NCBI RefSeq assembly: GCF_000276665.1
Contig: NW_004955433.1
Location: 13,009,457-13,073,456, forward strand
Direction of reading: 5' to 3'
Source of the DNA: Chinchilla lanigera
Taxonomy: Eukaryota > Chordata > Mammalia > Rodentia > Chinchillidae
Length of the DNA stretch: 64,000 nucleotides
In this document: positions 1 through 12,968 of the stretch, one piece after another
Layout of the letters: the number at the start of each line of letters is the position of its first letter
Numbering within the stretch: the first letter of the stretch is position 1
Position numbers and translations under genes: made by a program
The notes under the pieces: model-generated
Told to the model about the DNA's origin: nothing
What the model saw: the letters and a program-made list of their open reading frames with translations, nothing else
Database searches by the model: none

Positions 1-418
1 TAGCTGCCCTCCTTGGAAGGGTGGGACAGGAGGGACATGCTGGGCTTTGCTCTGTGTTTGTCGGAGCCTGTTGCTGAGAAGTAGTGTACAGTTCATTCAT
101 CTTGTCTGACTGTGCAGCTTTTGATCAATAGCAGAGTGCGTGTGTTTTATCCACAAACTAACCAAATGTATTCAACAGATTATACATTAATTTTACCATC
201 ATGACATCGTATGAACTGATAATCCACAAAAAACGCTTTAGATTTCTTAAAAGTGAATTTAATTATAAGTAGTCATGTGCGCCGGAGAATTATAATTATG
301 AAAAGTCATGTTCAGTAAGTCTGAAATGAGAGATTATATTTCAAAGGCTTATTGCCATGGAATTAGAGGACCCAATTTATTAGTTGTAAATGTGTGATTA
401 TTGCAGCTTTGCTTTAAA

Positions 419-440
419 CACACACACACACACACACACA
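419..440. repeat. (CA)n microsatellite
   Basis: About eleven perfect CA units directly visible. A second, complementary (GT)n tract follows about 155 bases downstream at 595-622. Confidence 0.95.
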
Positions 441-594
441 ATCAGAACGTATTCTAGCTGGATTTAATGCATATAATCCCTTCGACAAGAATCATATTTT
501 GCACCAGAAGCTGCCACTCCATTAATTTGTTTGTGAGGCAGAGACAAGCAACTAATCTTTGTCTTCTGATCCCTGAAGAGCAATGATTTCAAGT

Positions 595-622
595 AGTGTG
601 CGTGTGTGTGTGTGTGTGTGTG
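595..622. repeat. (GT)n microsatellite
   Basis: GTGTGC followed by an uninterrupted GT run. It produces a meaningless poly-His-Thr open frame on the minus strand. Confidence 0.95.
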
Positions 623-1370
623 AGTGAGGCTATCAAGCAACCACGGGTAACAGTTCATGAGCATTGAAGACAAGACTTGGCTGCAGACCTGTGTGGTCCC
701 AAAGCCGTCTCCTGCCAGCCTCCTCCCCCTCGTACATGGGCTAGCAGGTTTTCTGGAAAGAGTCAGTGGTGGGCAGCATTAACTGTGGCAAGAGAGTGTG
801 TTTAGGGCACCAGCTGTGCTTGGTCAGGATGTGGAGGGTGGCTCTGGGGAAGGCCCAAAAGAATCGAGCAAGACTTGTAGACAGGACCTTACACCGGCCT
901 GGCATGAGGAGTAGATTTCCTCAGGCAGAGGAGGAGATTCCTGGCAGAAAGAGGAGCCTGTGAAGCAGACAGCCTCTAAGGAGCATGAAGAAGAGCCATG
1001 CTTACAAAGACAGGGTGAGAGTTTGGGGGCGAGAGGGTTTCAGCGAGAGGCATATGAGGCAGAGGCAGGAGGTAAGCTTGGAATATACAAATGATACAAG
1101 ACTTCTAATGCCAAGCTAAGGAGCTTAGATTGCTCTGTAAGCACTAAGATGATGGTTAATGGGCAGGTGAGTGGTTCTAGGGAAAGAGGTGGCCAATTCA
1201 CTGATCTATGGGGCCATGAGTAATACAGACCTGATAGGGTCCTATAAGCAGAAGGAGCACACTTTATCCACAGGGATGACTGCTACTGGGCTTCAGTCTC
1301 CTGGGGCCAATGGGAATTTGTTAAGAGAAGCTACAAACAGCAGCTGAGTGGATGGGTTGCACAAATCACT

Positions 1371-1398
1371 CCAGCCTCCAGCCTCCAGCCTCCAGCCT
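1371..1398. repeat. 7-bp minisatellite, unit CCAGCCT
   Basis: Four perfect head-to-tail copies of CCAGCCT, followed by a partial unit. Confidence 0.9.
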
Positions 1399-3932
1399 TT
1401 TCATCTATGCCCTTGGAGCTGCCTCCAGGAAGACAAACCCAGACTAATCTGCTGGAAGACAGCAGAGCCACATGGCCCCAGTCAGCCCAACCCAGCCCTG
1501 CCCACCTCACTTACCCAAGGGTCCTGTAGAACCCACGGGCTCAGAACACTCCACAGTAGACAGTGCAGAAGACTCTAAGCAGGAGATTCTCTGCAGGCCT
1601 GGCCAGGAGGTGCAGAAAACTGGGCAGGAGTGTCGGGGAGCTGCAGACTTTAGGGAGATGGGGATATGCTACCTTCTTAGCCTGGGAGAAGGTAGGACTA
1701 ACACACAGACACCCCTTTAGATTAGCTAAGAAGCAGGGAAAGAGGGTGGAACCCTGGGGTTTGGAAAATCCCCAGGTCCAGGCCACACTCAGCCCCTGCA
1801 CCCTCTGCTCCTTCTGCTTTGCCTCGCAGTTTTCCATGCTCTTGTCCCTCTGCGGGTCATCGGTGCAGCACACACATCCATGTTCTCAGCTCCACCTGGC
1901 TGACCATGTGGCCTCCTGGTCCACTCCTTTGTCCTTCAGGTCCCCACAGAGTCTCCCTGAGACAGGAACTCCAGGACCCAGCTCTAGTGTGTCTGGAAGG
2001 GCGAAACAAGAAAAGAGGGAGAGTCACAGAAGACGTGAGAGGAGGATGCACAATGCAAAATGCTGTTTCACCGGAAATAGCCACAAATGGACACGCAAAG
2101 GGAAACTTTTATTGTGAGATCCACCCAGGGGGCCAGGTGAGGAGATTTGGGGGCACTGCTTTCTTTGGCTGCTGGACACAGGACTCCACACTCTCAAAGG
2201 AGGATTTTTTTTTTTCTTCCTTTCACTTTTCCACTTACCAGTGGAGGAGGCTGAGCGTGGTAGAACCTCCTGTCGGGTGCGGGGCGTGGTATCCAACACA
2301 CAGTAGGTGCTGCTTAGATGCTAGTAGGAAGGGCCACGTTCCCATGTGACCATAGAGTAATCAGCCAGGGTCCGGCGGGTGCTCTACAGAGGGTTCATTC
2401 CTTGAGGGCTCGAGGGCCAGGGAGCCCATCATTCCTGCCTCCGGGCCTTCCTCAGCTGCTGCCTGGGTTCCGAATTCAGATTCTCTCTGAACCTATCTGG
2501 GGCTCCGCACTCTTGGGTGTCACAGCCCCAGACAGATGCCTGATGCGGGAACTCAGCTCAGCCCTGCTGGCCATGAGTTACCCCGCGGTGGCAGGCAGGC
2601 TGCGCTGGTCGGCGTGAGCTGGGTACTCTGAGGGTGCGCGGACGCCCCAGTTGGGAACCTCCCTGAGAACAGAGTCAGAGAGGGAAATGTCTTCAGGAAG
2701 CCCCTCCTTGGCCCACTGCATCCCAGGAACCTGGACACGAGCAATGTCTGATGCTCATTGAACCAGAAACGCTGTTTCCCACGCGTCTGATCCCTCCGTT
2801 TTTCATGGCGCATAGAAACCAGCTCCACACCTACCGCGCTGGCTGCGAGCGGCGGCACCTCTGGGGGGACACGTGTCTCCTTCATCTGGACGTTCCCGTG
2901 GCTGCTGTAGCACTCGGGACCCCGGGCAGAAGTCTGATCAGATCTCATGCCCCCGAACGCACAGGCGCACTGTGCGGCCCCTCACTGCCCGCAGGAGGTA
3001 ACCTGCAGGCGCGAGGCGGGCTGCGGTGACCTGGGAGTGAACGGGGCCACCGCCGCCCAGCTCCAGCGAACTGGCCTACAGGGGTCAGGTTTTCTGGAAC
3101 TTTTAAAGAAGCTGGAAAAGTCCCCCCTTGCTTGGAGGCCTCAGCATTTAGACTCAATACAGGTTGCACAAGGCAGTTTGAGGAAAGCTCCCTGCAGGTG
3201 AACGCCTCACTCCGGGGCTGAATCTATGGCTCCAGGGTGGTGGGGTTGAGTGGTCAGGGCAACTTCTTCAGCTGAACCCGCAGCTGGTTTCTCTCCCCGC
3301 CAAGGCCTCGCTGCTCACCCGATGGAGCCACCCCGTGACTTGGGCAGATGCACGGGGCACTGCCCTCCGCTGGGCACCGCTCTCACGGGGAACTTGTCTT
3401 AGCTGGCTCCAGCCTCACTCACCCCTTCTGGACCCTTGAATCAGGCCAGGTTGCTCCAGCGCTGACTTCCCTTGAAGTGTTCTTCCGCCTGCACCCCTTG
3501 GCCTGCAGGGCTCCACTCCAGGGCTCCTCCTCTGGGGCGCCGTCCTGAGCCCCTGAAGGCCTGGGAAAGCCTTATCACAGTCTGCCTCATCTTGGGGTCC
3601 CCTTGACACCTGTCAGTCCCCACAGCAGCCTGCAGACCCGTCCGTGGTAGGGCTGGGAGCTCACTGATGACCCTGTGGGCCTTTGGCAGCGCTGCAGGAA
3701 GCAAGGGGAAGGGCGTGCCTTTGGAGCAAGGGTGGGGATGCTCCTCCGCTTCCCACCCCACCAGCACAGAGGCTGGGCATGGGCCCTTGGGGATCAGCAT
3801 CAAGGGTCCCTAGGGCCTTAGAAAGGAAGGGCCTCCCTCACCACCACCTGGCATACACAGGGACTGTGCCCCCAGGACTCTTCCTTGAGGAAGCTGGCAT
3901 TGCTCACAGGTGCACTTTGCAACCCCCACCCC

Positions 3933-4019
3933 TTTTTTTTTTTCCGGTACCAGGGATTGAACTCATGACCTTGCGCTTGCGGGGCAGGCGCTGTGCCACT
4001 GAGCTAAATCCCCAGCCCC
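3933..4019 (-). mobile_element. ID-type tRNA-derived SINE
   Basis: Read on the minus strand it starts with GGGGCTGGGGATTTAGCTCA (pol III A-box region) and carries a B-box-like segment. It ends in GGTACC-like sequence followed by poly-A, seen here as an 11-base T run at 3933-3943. It is somewhat diverged from the other ID copies in the window. Confidence 0.85.
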
Positions 4020-5374
4020 AACCCCTACCCCTTTTCCAGGTCTCTCCCACATCCTCCCTGCCACCTGCCCACCTCCCCACCCAAGGTTCCCCTTGGATTC
4101 CGTGAGGGAGGCACTCCTTCCCTTGACTGAGTAAGAGAGGAGAACGTGGACTCCGCCAACCCCTTCGTGGGCGTCACTGAGCGGGGAAGGCAGGTACCCA
4201 TAGTTTGGCGGAGAGTGGGACCTGGATGGGAGCTAAGGTCCGGATTTGGAGGCTGAGCTCTGAGCTCATCGTGGGAGAGTGTGTGCCCCAGTGGTGGCTG
4301 GGAGAGCTGTGGACAGTAGTCCAGTTAGAAGGGCAGGAGGGGCCTGGGGTTATGGGTGGCAACGCGAGGAGGTGAGCTGTGGTTGCATCCTGGCCTGGGG
4401 AAGGGCCAGCTGCACTTACAGGAAAGGGGACTGACAGGATTCTTAGAAGGACCAGAGCCAGAGCTTGCTGTTGGGCAGAGGGATTGAGGTCACCAGCTGG
4501 CTGTTGGATGTGGCATGTGATCCCAGCCCTTCAGAATCCAAGAACAGGAGACACTTTGGGGCCTCAGTTAAACTTAGGTTCCTGGACCCCTCCCAACCTC
4601 TTGGGAGGCCTTCACCATCCACTCCTCCTTGCTCTCACTGCGCTCCTCAGTCATTCGGGTACCCAGTGGGAATAAAGGCTCACAGGTGTTTATCTGAGAC
4701 ATTAGAGACCTCAGGGTGTGGGAAATGGGCAAAGAATCCCAGGTCAAGACTACTAGTTTCCCGTCCCTTGACAGGGTGACTATTGAGGGCTGTGGGCCCC
4801 TGGTGGCTGAATGGGGTAAGTGTAGGTTTGTGTGGGGAAGGGAGACCCTCCAGACAGGAGCTGGTGGGCTTTGTTCCTCCCCAGTGGATAAGCGGGAATG
4901 TGTTGGCCAACTGCTGGGCTCCTGTTGGCCTGAGAGCACGGTCTGGCTCCCTGCCTCAGCCGGCCAGGGTGCTGTCCCCAGCCTCGTCTCCCTTCCCTTC
5001 CTCCCACTGCATGTCAGGGTTATGGGTGCAGACAACAGAAATGAATTCTGGCGGATTTATGCGAAAGAGGGCTCATTGGAATAAGGTCAGGGGTGTGGAC
5101 AGAGCCAGGCAACTGGGCAGGTGCCAAGCAGGGCACAGCAGGCCACAGTATGCTTGGCTACTGGGCGCCATCTACACTCGTGTTGCTGAGGGAGCCATGA
5201 GTGCCATTGGTTGTGCCCAGCCTGTCACTCTGCTTCCACAGATTAGATGGTGAAGGAAGCCTAAGGAGCCTTCCAGGGCCCTCCTGGCTTCTGGGAAGGA
5301 AAGGGCCTCAACAGGAGGCAGCCACTGTTGCTTGTTTTCCAGACCTTCAGATGTCCACTGTGGCCTCTCACACT

Positions 5375-5620
5375 CTTCTCAGAGACAGTGGTCTCCTCTC
5401 GTGCCTCAAATGCAACAAGCTGGCCCCACCTCAGGACCTTTGCACTAGCCATTGCTCCTGCCAGGAACACTCTTCCTTGACTCTGCACGTGTCTGGTTCC
5501 TTTTCCTCCTCTGGGACTCAGATCAAATATCACCTCCCACAAGAGGCCCTCCCCACCCACCCATTCTCAGGCAATCTTGATATCACCCCCGACAGGCCTT
5601 GCAGTCAACTGAAATCACCA
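5375..5620 (-). mobile_element. L2 LINE remnant
   Basis: Text such as CTCAGGACCTTTGCACTAGC and the following CAGATCAAATATCACCTCC match, in reverse orientation, the conserved 3' portion of mammalian L2 LINEs as I know it. The 159-codon open frame across it is incidental. Confidence 0.6.
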
Positions 5621-5874
5621 CATCTGCATGCTTTGCATGGCCCTTGTCCTCCTGCTGAGATGCATGTGCCATGCAGGTAAAGAACACAGTGAGTCGCTGC
5701 TGCATTTCCAGAACCTGGCATAGGGCTTCGTAAACACCTTCCAGGCAAATAAGCAGAGTGGAGCAAGGAGACCTCAAGGGAGAGGCTGCATTGGCCCAGG
5801 ATGCCCAGAGAGATGACTGTGATGTCACCAAGATGCAAAAGCCACGCCGTGCCAGGGCGGCATAAGGCAGGAGT

Positions 5875-6080
5875 GTGGAGTCCAGAACAGATTTCCTGGG
5901 TAGCCTTGAGTGAGCTTCTTACCCTCTCTGTGTCTTACTTTTCTCATGGGTGCAGGGGTGATCATCCCACTGATCTGTTCTCAGGGTTTGTTTTGAGAGT
6001 CAGATGAACTAATACAATAAAGTGCTTTGAAAGGGCCTGACAACCTTGTAGCACATGGCAATAAACACATCTATTATTAC
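5875..6080 (+). mobile_element. MIR SINE remnant
   Basis: It has the MIR-like order: a TTCTTACCCTCTCTGTG core, then TCATGGGTGCAGGGGTGAT and a tail AATACAATAAAGTGCTTTGAA. Diverged, mammal-wide family. Confidence 0.55.
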
Positions 6081-7469
6081 GGTAAGCTTTCTGTGTCTTC
6101 CTTGTCCCTGACTGATATGCCAGGACCCAACCTTTCTTCACTCCAGTGGGGATGAAGCACAGGCACAAATGTAGCTGTACTAATAAGTAGCCAGACCGAT
6201 AACTAGGAAGATCATGTGACCTCGGGTCAGAAGTTCTGGCTCCAATAATAGCTCGGGTTCCTCATTTTGAAATTGGAAATGGGAGCCCTGCCTACTCTGT
6301 CCCTCTTTTAATATAGTCAACAATGCTAACAAGTAGTACATAAGTTTTGTAAGATGTGCAGGGGGTGCTGAATTTATTACTAAACAGGCACAACATATTA
6401 GCAGAAGACCCCTCACCGTCAGGCTTCCCAAACTTAACATTTCCCAGAGTTAAGAGCATGTGGGATTCGTGCTTACAATGTAAGTTGCATGGCTGCATCC
6501 TTCCAAATGCTGATTCTTTAGCTCTTTAGGAGGAAGTCCTGGAATATTAAAGAACTTCCTTAAAATGATTCAGCGGCTGGAAGGGATGGGATGTGATTAC
6601 GCCTTATAACCACTAGATGGAGGTACAAGCACAGAGAAATGGTCTGACCCAGGAGGCAACGAGCCCTGAGGCTGCTTCTCCAATACACCACCAGATGGCG
6701 GAACCTGTCTGTGCTGGAGTGGCCCGGCGTGGAGGAATCGCGCTCTGAGGAAGCTCGCCTGCTCCTTCCCTGCTCCCTGCCCATGGAGCTCTAGGCTCCA
6801 AAGAGGAGCTCTGCCACAAAGGGGCAGGCCAGTTGTCATATTTCAGGGTGATGAGCATCCAGCCTTGTCCCTGAAACAGCTCCATCTGGCAGTGAGTTTG
6901 GTACTTTCTCCAGGGAAAGATCTTGCTCACAGTAGGTGCTTCACAAAGACGTGATCACTTGATACACACTTGCTGGGTGCGATCTGCAGGGGATGCATTA
7001 TTATGAAGACAGTGATCCATTATTAAATGCCCACTGAATGCATGCCAGACACTGTTACTCAGACTACTAATGGTACTTATGTACACATGACTTATACATT
7101 AACAGAGCCTCACTACAGCCCTGACAGATGGTGGCTGTGATCACCAGGCAAACAGAGGTAGCAAGGCGTGGTGAGGTCAAATCACCTGCAATCACACGGT
7201 CAGTCTTTGAATGGGTTGCAGGGGCTCCAAAGAGAAGAGGACTTCCTGGGGGTGAGTTTTGAGCCAGCTTTGAAGGTAGGGAAGTGTCAGGCATTGATCA
7301 CTGAGCAAGGCGGAGCCAGCGAGCTGAGGGCAGTGAGCAGCAGAGGGATGTTGGGCTGTTGGATGCTAAAAAGGGACAGTTGACACAAGGGCTGGGGAGC
7401 TGGGTGGACAGAAGACCCTGTGGCTGAGGAGGTTGCAGCCGCTGTAAGGAAAAAAATCAACAGACTTAG

Positions 7470-7830
7470 CTTCCAGCGTGCTACTTGTTTTCTGTGAGTC
7501 CTTGATCACGCGCCTTAACTTTTTGGGCTCACCTTTACTGTCACCTGCAGGACCTCGTCCTTCCAGGGTTCATTAAAGGACTGGTTCCGGAGCCTGTAGG
7601 AAGGTGCCTGCCGTAGTACCTGGCTCAAAGTGAGTACCCAGGGATCGATTGCTCATTTTGTTTACCTTATTGTGTGGCTCAGGCAAATCTTCTCTGTGCC
7701 TCAGTTTCCTCAGTTATAAAATAGAGATGTTAACATGACCACCTGCACGAAGGAGCTGCGTGGAAGTTAAACACGTACTAAAGACCCAGCACCATGCCTA
7801 ACACGCGGCCCGTGGTCAATCAATCTCCCA
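7470..7830 (+). mobile_element. Two MIR SINE remnants in tandem
   Basis: Two neighbouring segments, about 7470-7650 and 7675-7830, show the MIR core. The second contains GTGCCTCAGTTTCCTCAGTT followed by ATAAAATAGAGAT, a hallmark of MIR. Confidence 0.6.
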
Positions 7831-8611
7831 TGGAGAAACTATCATGCAAGAGGAACTGGAACCGTCCAGGTCTGACATGACGGTTGGTCTTTTGTGCATA
7901 GCCACTAACGTGCCCAGGGACCCCAGCTCTGGCTATGCACTGGCATAGCCTCCCCTCCCGGGGCCACTCTGGCCTGCACTGTACAGGAAGGTGAGCCTAG
8001 AAAGGTGCTACCACAGATATATGCACTGCTTCATGCTCCCTCCTCTGGGAAAGCACTGTCCACACCCTGCCTCATGCGGGAGGACAGTGCCCTGACCTAA
8101 AGGAATACAGGTTCGCGGGGAATCCGTGGCCCCATGGGGACTGTGACAGCCGGGACCCTGAGACAGAGAGCAGGGATTTGGAGGTTTGTGGTGGGGGGGT
8201 CTTGAGTCAGCCCCTGCCGAAGATGAGGGAAGGAGGTAGGACTGGGAAGGAAGTGGGGTGCGCTGTGGCCTCAGAACCCCTCATCCCACCCCAGCTGGAA
8301 ACTAGAACTGAGATGCCCCAGAAGTGCTCCATCCAGAAGGAGTAAAGCCTTCGGATTCCTGCCTCAGCCGGCTATGGGTGGCTGCCCTGGGACAGAGTCA
8401 GGCCTTGAGCCAGGAGGTGCTCTCCTGGGCGGTTCGCAGCTTGGGGGATGGGTCCTCCAGTCCCAGGGGGTCTCGTTCCAGAGTCATCCTCCCTGGTGGC
8501 AAACTCAGTGTGTCCGGCCACATCCAAGAGCAGGGCGCTCTCCGCACAGGTTCCCGGCTACCTCCCTACGACCCAGGCTTCCCTGGGAAGATTCAACAGC
8601 AACAGGGCTGC

Positions 8612-8656
8612 TGTCCCTTTGTCCCTTTGTCCCTTTGTCCCTTTGTCCCTTTGTCC
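8612..8656. repeat. 8-bp minisatellite, unit GTCCCTTT
   Basis: About 5.6 perfect tandem copies of GTCCCTTT. The perfect repetition suggests recent expansion and a likely polymorphic site. Because 8 is not a multiple of 3, all frames read through with the same cyclic peptide. Confidence 0.95.
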
Positions 8657-9867
8657 TGATGCCCTGGAGCCCCACACAGGCCCAGTCCCCACCCTGATCT
8701 CCATGTATCCACTGGTGCCAGGCAAGGAAGGTCCACCCAGAAGTACAGAAACTGCTGGGTTCTCTGACTGAGACCACTATGGCGATGCATTAGTCTTGTC
8801 AGCGGACTACAATTACCCTGAGGGCTGTGTCCGACCCAGTGGGAAATCGTGATGGCCTTCCTTAGATATCACATCTATTATCCGGGCACTTTTAGATACA
8901 AACAGTGGAATAAAACTCAAATGGTACTAAGCATTAAAGGCTCATTGAACTGAAAAACCCAAGGCTGCACTGGTTTTCAGTAAAGCTAGATCCAGGGTCT
9001 CAAACAGCATCACTAAACCCCTGTCCTTTACTCCCTCCGCCACTCTGAGGCAGGCATTACTTCCCCAAAACCTGCCAGTGGGCTCCTATGGCCTATTTAT
9101 TATCATCACGGCCTGGTGCTCAAGGGTCCCACAAGCCTGAATCCCACTCAGGGAGGGAGGGTAGCTTCCAGGGAGAGCGGTGTGCCATGAACAGCAGAGT
9201 GGAGAGGGGCAGAGCAGACAACGACGACAGCTCTCCAGCACTGCGCTCTGTCCTGATGTCCCAGGCTGAGTTCAGCGCAAACCAGGCTGTGGCTAGGAGC
9301 CAGCAGGGGGATCCAGGGGCTGTGGTCCAGGGCAAGATTTAGGGACCGAGTGTTCCAAGTGGAGGAGGTGGGGAGAGGGTGGCAGGGAAGGAAGTGAAAG
9401 GCTGCATGTCCCCTTAGCCCAGCCTGAGCCCATGCAGATGGTTCAGACAAGGTCAAGCGAGGGCTTTGCCTGTCTCATGTCTTCCTAAAGCTCCTGAGGA
9501 AAGCAGATGATTCCGCCAACCTTATAGACCCTTTCAGACCTCCTTCCTCCTCTTCCCTGTTGGGAAATCCCACCCAGAGCTGAGCCTGAACTTCTCTTGC
9601 TGTTGGTTTCACATAAATAATGCTGTTCTCAGACTCCTGGAGATCTAATGCCTTCTGTCCTGCACTGATTCCACACAGAGGAAAGGGAAGATGTAAGATG
9701 CAGTTTTCACTGGTCAAAGCGACCTCCTCCACAGTCCAGGTCAGAACCTCCAGCGCTCCTCTGCTCTTCCTTCAACCCTGGGGACCAGCCCAAGATTCCA
9801 GCTCTGGTTACCACAGCTTCATCTCCCCACACTTAGAGAAGAATCATCCACATCCCAGCTAGCTATT

Positions 9868-10110
9868 CAGCCAACAAACATTCACTGAACACCTACTCTG
9901 TGCATAGCTCCATTCTGTGTATTGGGGACACAGCTGACACTCAAGGGCCAGAGTCAACAAGGAAGGAAGAAATGAAACGAATAAGGTTGCTTTGAGAGCA
10001 CTGTTGCTGCCATAAAGCAAACAACACAAGAGTGAATCTTTTGGGGAAATCATCAGTCAAAAAAGGCTTTGTGGAGGAGGAGGCGTTTGGATTGGGATCT
10101 GAAAGGTGAG
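9868..10110 (+). mobile_element. L2 LINE 3' remnant
   Basis: CATTCACTGAACACCTACTC, TGTGTATTGGGGACACAGC and a downstream GGAAGGAAGAAATGAAACGA follow the order of the L2 3' end. Confidence 0.6.
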
Positions 10111-10511
10111 CTTTTCAGGCCAAGGGGATATTGAGAGTGGCCTCAAGTGGACATAGACAGGGAGATGGAGCTGAGATTGCTGCAGAAAGAGCACTATAGG
10201 CGACCAGGCCAGGCTCCCCCAACCAGCTGTGCTCAGCTAGAGACTGGAAGGAGAATAGTGGGATCAGGCTGGGGGAGCCCCAAAGCCCTACAGCTATGGG
10301 CCCTCTGCTCACCACACTCTGCTGCTGAGCAGTAAGGTCTTTTAAAGAAGATCCCCGCAGCCACCCCTCTGTGCTGCCATCTTTCAGGAATGGAGAGGAG
10401 GGCAGTGTAGCCACTGTGGAAAGCAAGGGAAAGTGCACTGGGAGAGGAGTCAGAGTCCTGTAGAGCACTTCTGTCTCACCTTCCACCCAGCCCTGCTGCT
10501 CTGGTTTACAG

Positions 10512-10908
10512 CTAGAGTTCCCCAAAGCCTCATGTGCTCCTAGGTGGGGCTTTTGGGAATGATCCGCTCACAGCAGTGTGATACTTATCAGCGCTTGAGT
10601 CCATGGATCTGTTTACAGCCAACTGTGATTTTGGGAGCTGGAGCCTGGTGGGAGGAGGTGGGTCACTAGGACTGTGGCCTGGGTGGATATGTCTGCCTCG
10701 CTCCTCGCTTGATCTCTCTCTGTGGCTCCTGCTGCCAAGCTATGAAGGTACTTTTCCTCTGCCATGCCCTTCTGCCTGCCACGCCACGCTGCCTCGGAGC
10801 CAGCAGAGTATGAACTGAAACTACTACAAACCGTGAGCCAAAATAAACCTCTCCTCATTTAAGTTGTGTGTTGGGTGCTTTGTCCCAGCAATGAGGAAAG
10901 TAATTAAA
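10512..10908 (+). mobile_element. Solo LTR, MaLR-type (old endogenous retroviral repeat)
   Basis: It begins with AGTTCCCCAAAGCCTCATGT and ends with a polyadenylation-signal region (GAGCCAAAATAAACCTCTCC), then a GTTGTGTGTTGGGTGCTTTG tail and an AGCAATGAGGAAAGTAATTA end. The same 3' landmarks recur at 47252-47616 and 53437-53850, and in reverse orientation at four other places. No internal retroviral genes are present, so it is a solo LTR. Confidence 0.65.
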
Positions 10909-12670
10909 ACACCTACCCTGCCCTCAGACTGCATGACCAAATGGCTCCTGTGCCTCTGGTGTGGGGGTTCAGGCCATGGGGAGCCCAGCATGAGATCAGA
11001 GGGAAGGAGAACAATGAAATCACCTTTCCTGGCTACTTCATGCAAGGCCCTGCTCTGTGAAGTTCTCTCTCCTTTTGGGCTACAATATCTGTCTCTCCTG
11101 GGCCTGGGATGTGCCAGTCTTGTGCTTCTGTTCCCTTGGCCTCCCCTGAGTGCCACCCACATGCTTTGGAATTAATCCCTTGGTTAGCAAGCTGTCCCCA
11201 TTTATGCTGTTCTGGGCAGAAGGGCCGTCTTCTTCTTCCTGGTCTCCTGACTGCTATGAGAGGTCACGCAGGCTGAGGAGGGTGAGGGATTGTGGTTTTA
11301 TTCTGAGAGTCAGAGTTGGTGAAAGGTTTTAAGCAGAGCATCCTCAGCCTTCAGAATCCCCCTGAAGCTGTAACCCTTGTCCCTGGGTTGGGGCTCCAGG
11401 GTGGAAACCTACATCTACTTGCTCTTCCCTGGCCCTGGGGGAGGCCTTGCTCTGCTCCTGTAAGGCTGTGTGGCCTGGCACTCCTGAACCTCTGGGACTG
11501 AGGGGCAGAGACAGAATAGGGGAGGACAGGGACCCCAGGTAGAAGGTTTCTCTGACCCCTGTTCTCAAAGTTCCCAGCTGCCTCAGTCAAGACTCACAGG
11601 GGCAAGAGATAGAAACTCAACCCAAAGAAGCTGAAGCAAAAACAAAACCTTAAGTCAAATAAGAGTATTTATTAGCTCACAGACTAAAAGTTCTCATTCC
11701 TTCTGGCAAAGAGCAGGGCTGAGCAACACCCCCATCTCTCTCTGTCTCTTGCTCCTTTCCCTCTCTCTCTGTGTCTTGGGTCTCCTCTATTTGGTGACCT
11801 GATCTCAAAGCTCACCTCTCTTCTGAGCCAGCAACTTCATCTCCAACCAAAAAGTACAAGTGTACCCCATAAGCTTCAAGGAAAGTCCCCAAATTTATCA
11901 GCCAGGAAGTAGGTGACATCTACTGGACCTCACAGACCTGGAGTTGGGTAAGGTGATTCCCCAAAGGAAAAATAAGAGGTAGCAACCAAGAGAAGACAGG
12001 GTCTTGGAAAGGCCCAGATGGCAGATAGCCAAGACCTCCCCAGTGCCCTGCCTTCTCATGTCTGGGGATTTGCATTGCCATTTTGAAGGAGGACTCCACT
12101 ATTGACCTGACTAACTCTATTTTGTCTCTCTAACGTGCTCTCCGGGTGAGTCCCTCCCAGCAGATCTCAAATTCCAGGAGCAGAAACCCTGCTGGCTCAC
12201 ACTTTGTGACCGAACCAAGGTTGCTTCCCACCGGAGATCAGAGCGATCATCTGAACGCCCTCTCAGCGATGACGACTTTCCCAGTGCTAAGAGGACCTCT
12301 CAAACCCAGACTTGAGGTCAGTGACCAAGGCTGGACGACTCCACATTCTTCCTGGCAGGCCTCCTTGCCCTGCTTCTGTCCTGCCCCTCGTAACCCTGAA
12401 GTTCTTTTCCATGCCCCAGAGAAAGAGCTCAGCACACTGGTCCCCCTGTTTTTTTCAGCATGGCTGCACTAAGCAAATTCCTTTCCTGCATCACCCCCAC
12501 TGTCTCTGAGCAGACCCTTAGGGTGGCTGGCTTTGGACTGCTCCCCCTCCTCCCCAGAGTCAGGCCTGACCTAGCTCTGCAGAGATGCGCTCTGTGCCTT
12601 TAGCAGGGTGAACTGTCTCCTAGTGTTTTGTGCCCCAGCACCTGGGATAGTGTTCATTTAAGAATTTCTG

Positions 12671-12890
12671 AAGCTGGGCACAAGGACACACACCTGTAAT
12701 GCTAGTCCTGTGGGAGGCTGAGACAGGAGGAGCATAAGGTTGAGCACAGGCTGGGAAATTTAGTCACTTAGTGAAAGGCTTTCGAAAAGAATGAAAAGGG
12801 CTGGGGATGTGAAGGCACTGGATTTGACCCCAAGTACAAAGTCAATCAATATCAATCAATCTATCATCCATCAATCAAAACAACAAAAAC
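12671..12890 (+). mobile_element. B1/ID composite SINE (B4-like)
   Basis: The left half is 7SL/B1-like (GAAGCTGGGCACAAGGACAC, then GGGAGGCTGAGACAGGAGGA). The right half is ID-like (GGGCTGGGGATGTGAAGGCA ... TTTGACCCCAAGTACAAA), followed by a (TCAA)n-rich tail. Confidence 0.75.
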
Positions 12891-12968
12891 AAAAGAAAAT
12901 TAGAATTCCGGAATGGATGAAAGTCATGCCCTATCCTGACGTCTTCCAGCTGCAGCCCTTCCTTGGTA

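Larger units (their letters stand above)
1..3932. other. Intergenic, no recognised gene
   Basis: Upstream flank of MMP2. Several open frames of 60-180 codons exist in the GC-richer part (about 1.3-3.8 kb) on both strands. They overlap each other, lack a recognisable domain and show no flanking exon structure, so I read them as chance. Apart from the simple repeats listed separately I see nothing I can name here. Confidence 0.6.
4020..10511. other. Intergenic with old repeat remnants
   Basis: No gene recognised. The stretch holds L2 and MIR remnants and one 8-bp minisatellite, listed separately. Between them (for example 4020-5370, 6080-7460, 8700-9860) I see no coding exon with credible splice sites and no RNA gene. 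Confidence 0.55.

Noticed and set aside
1563..2349. Overlapping 184- and 176-codon open frames upstream
   Set aside because: They overlap in different frames with a minus-strand frame as well, and show no domain, no splice structure and no conserved motif.
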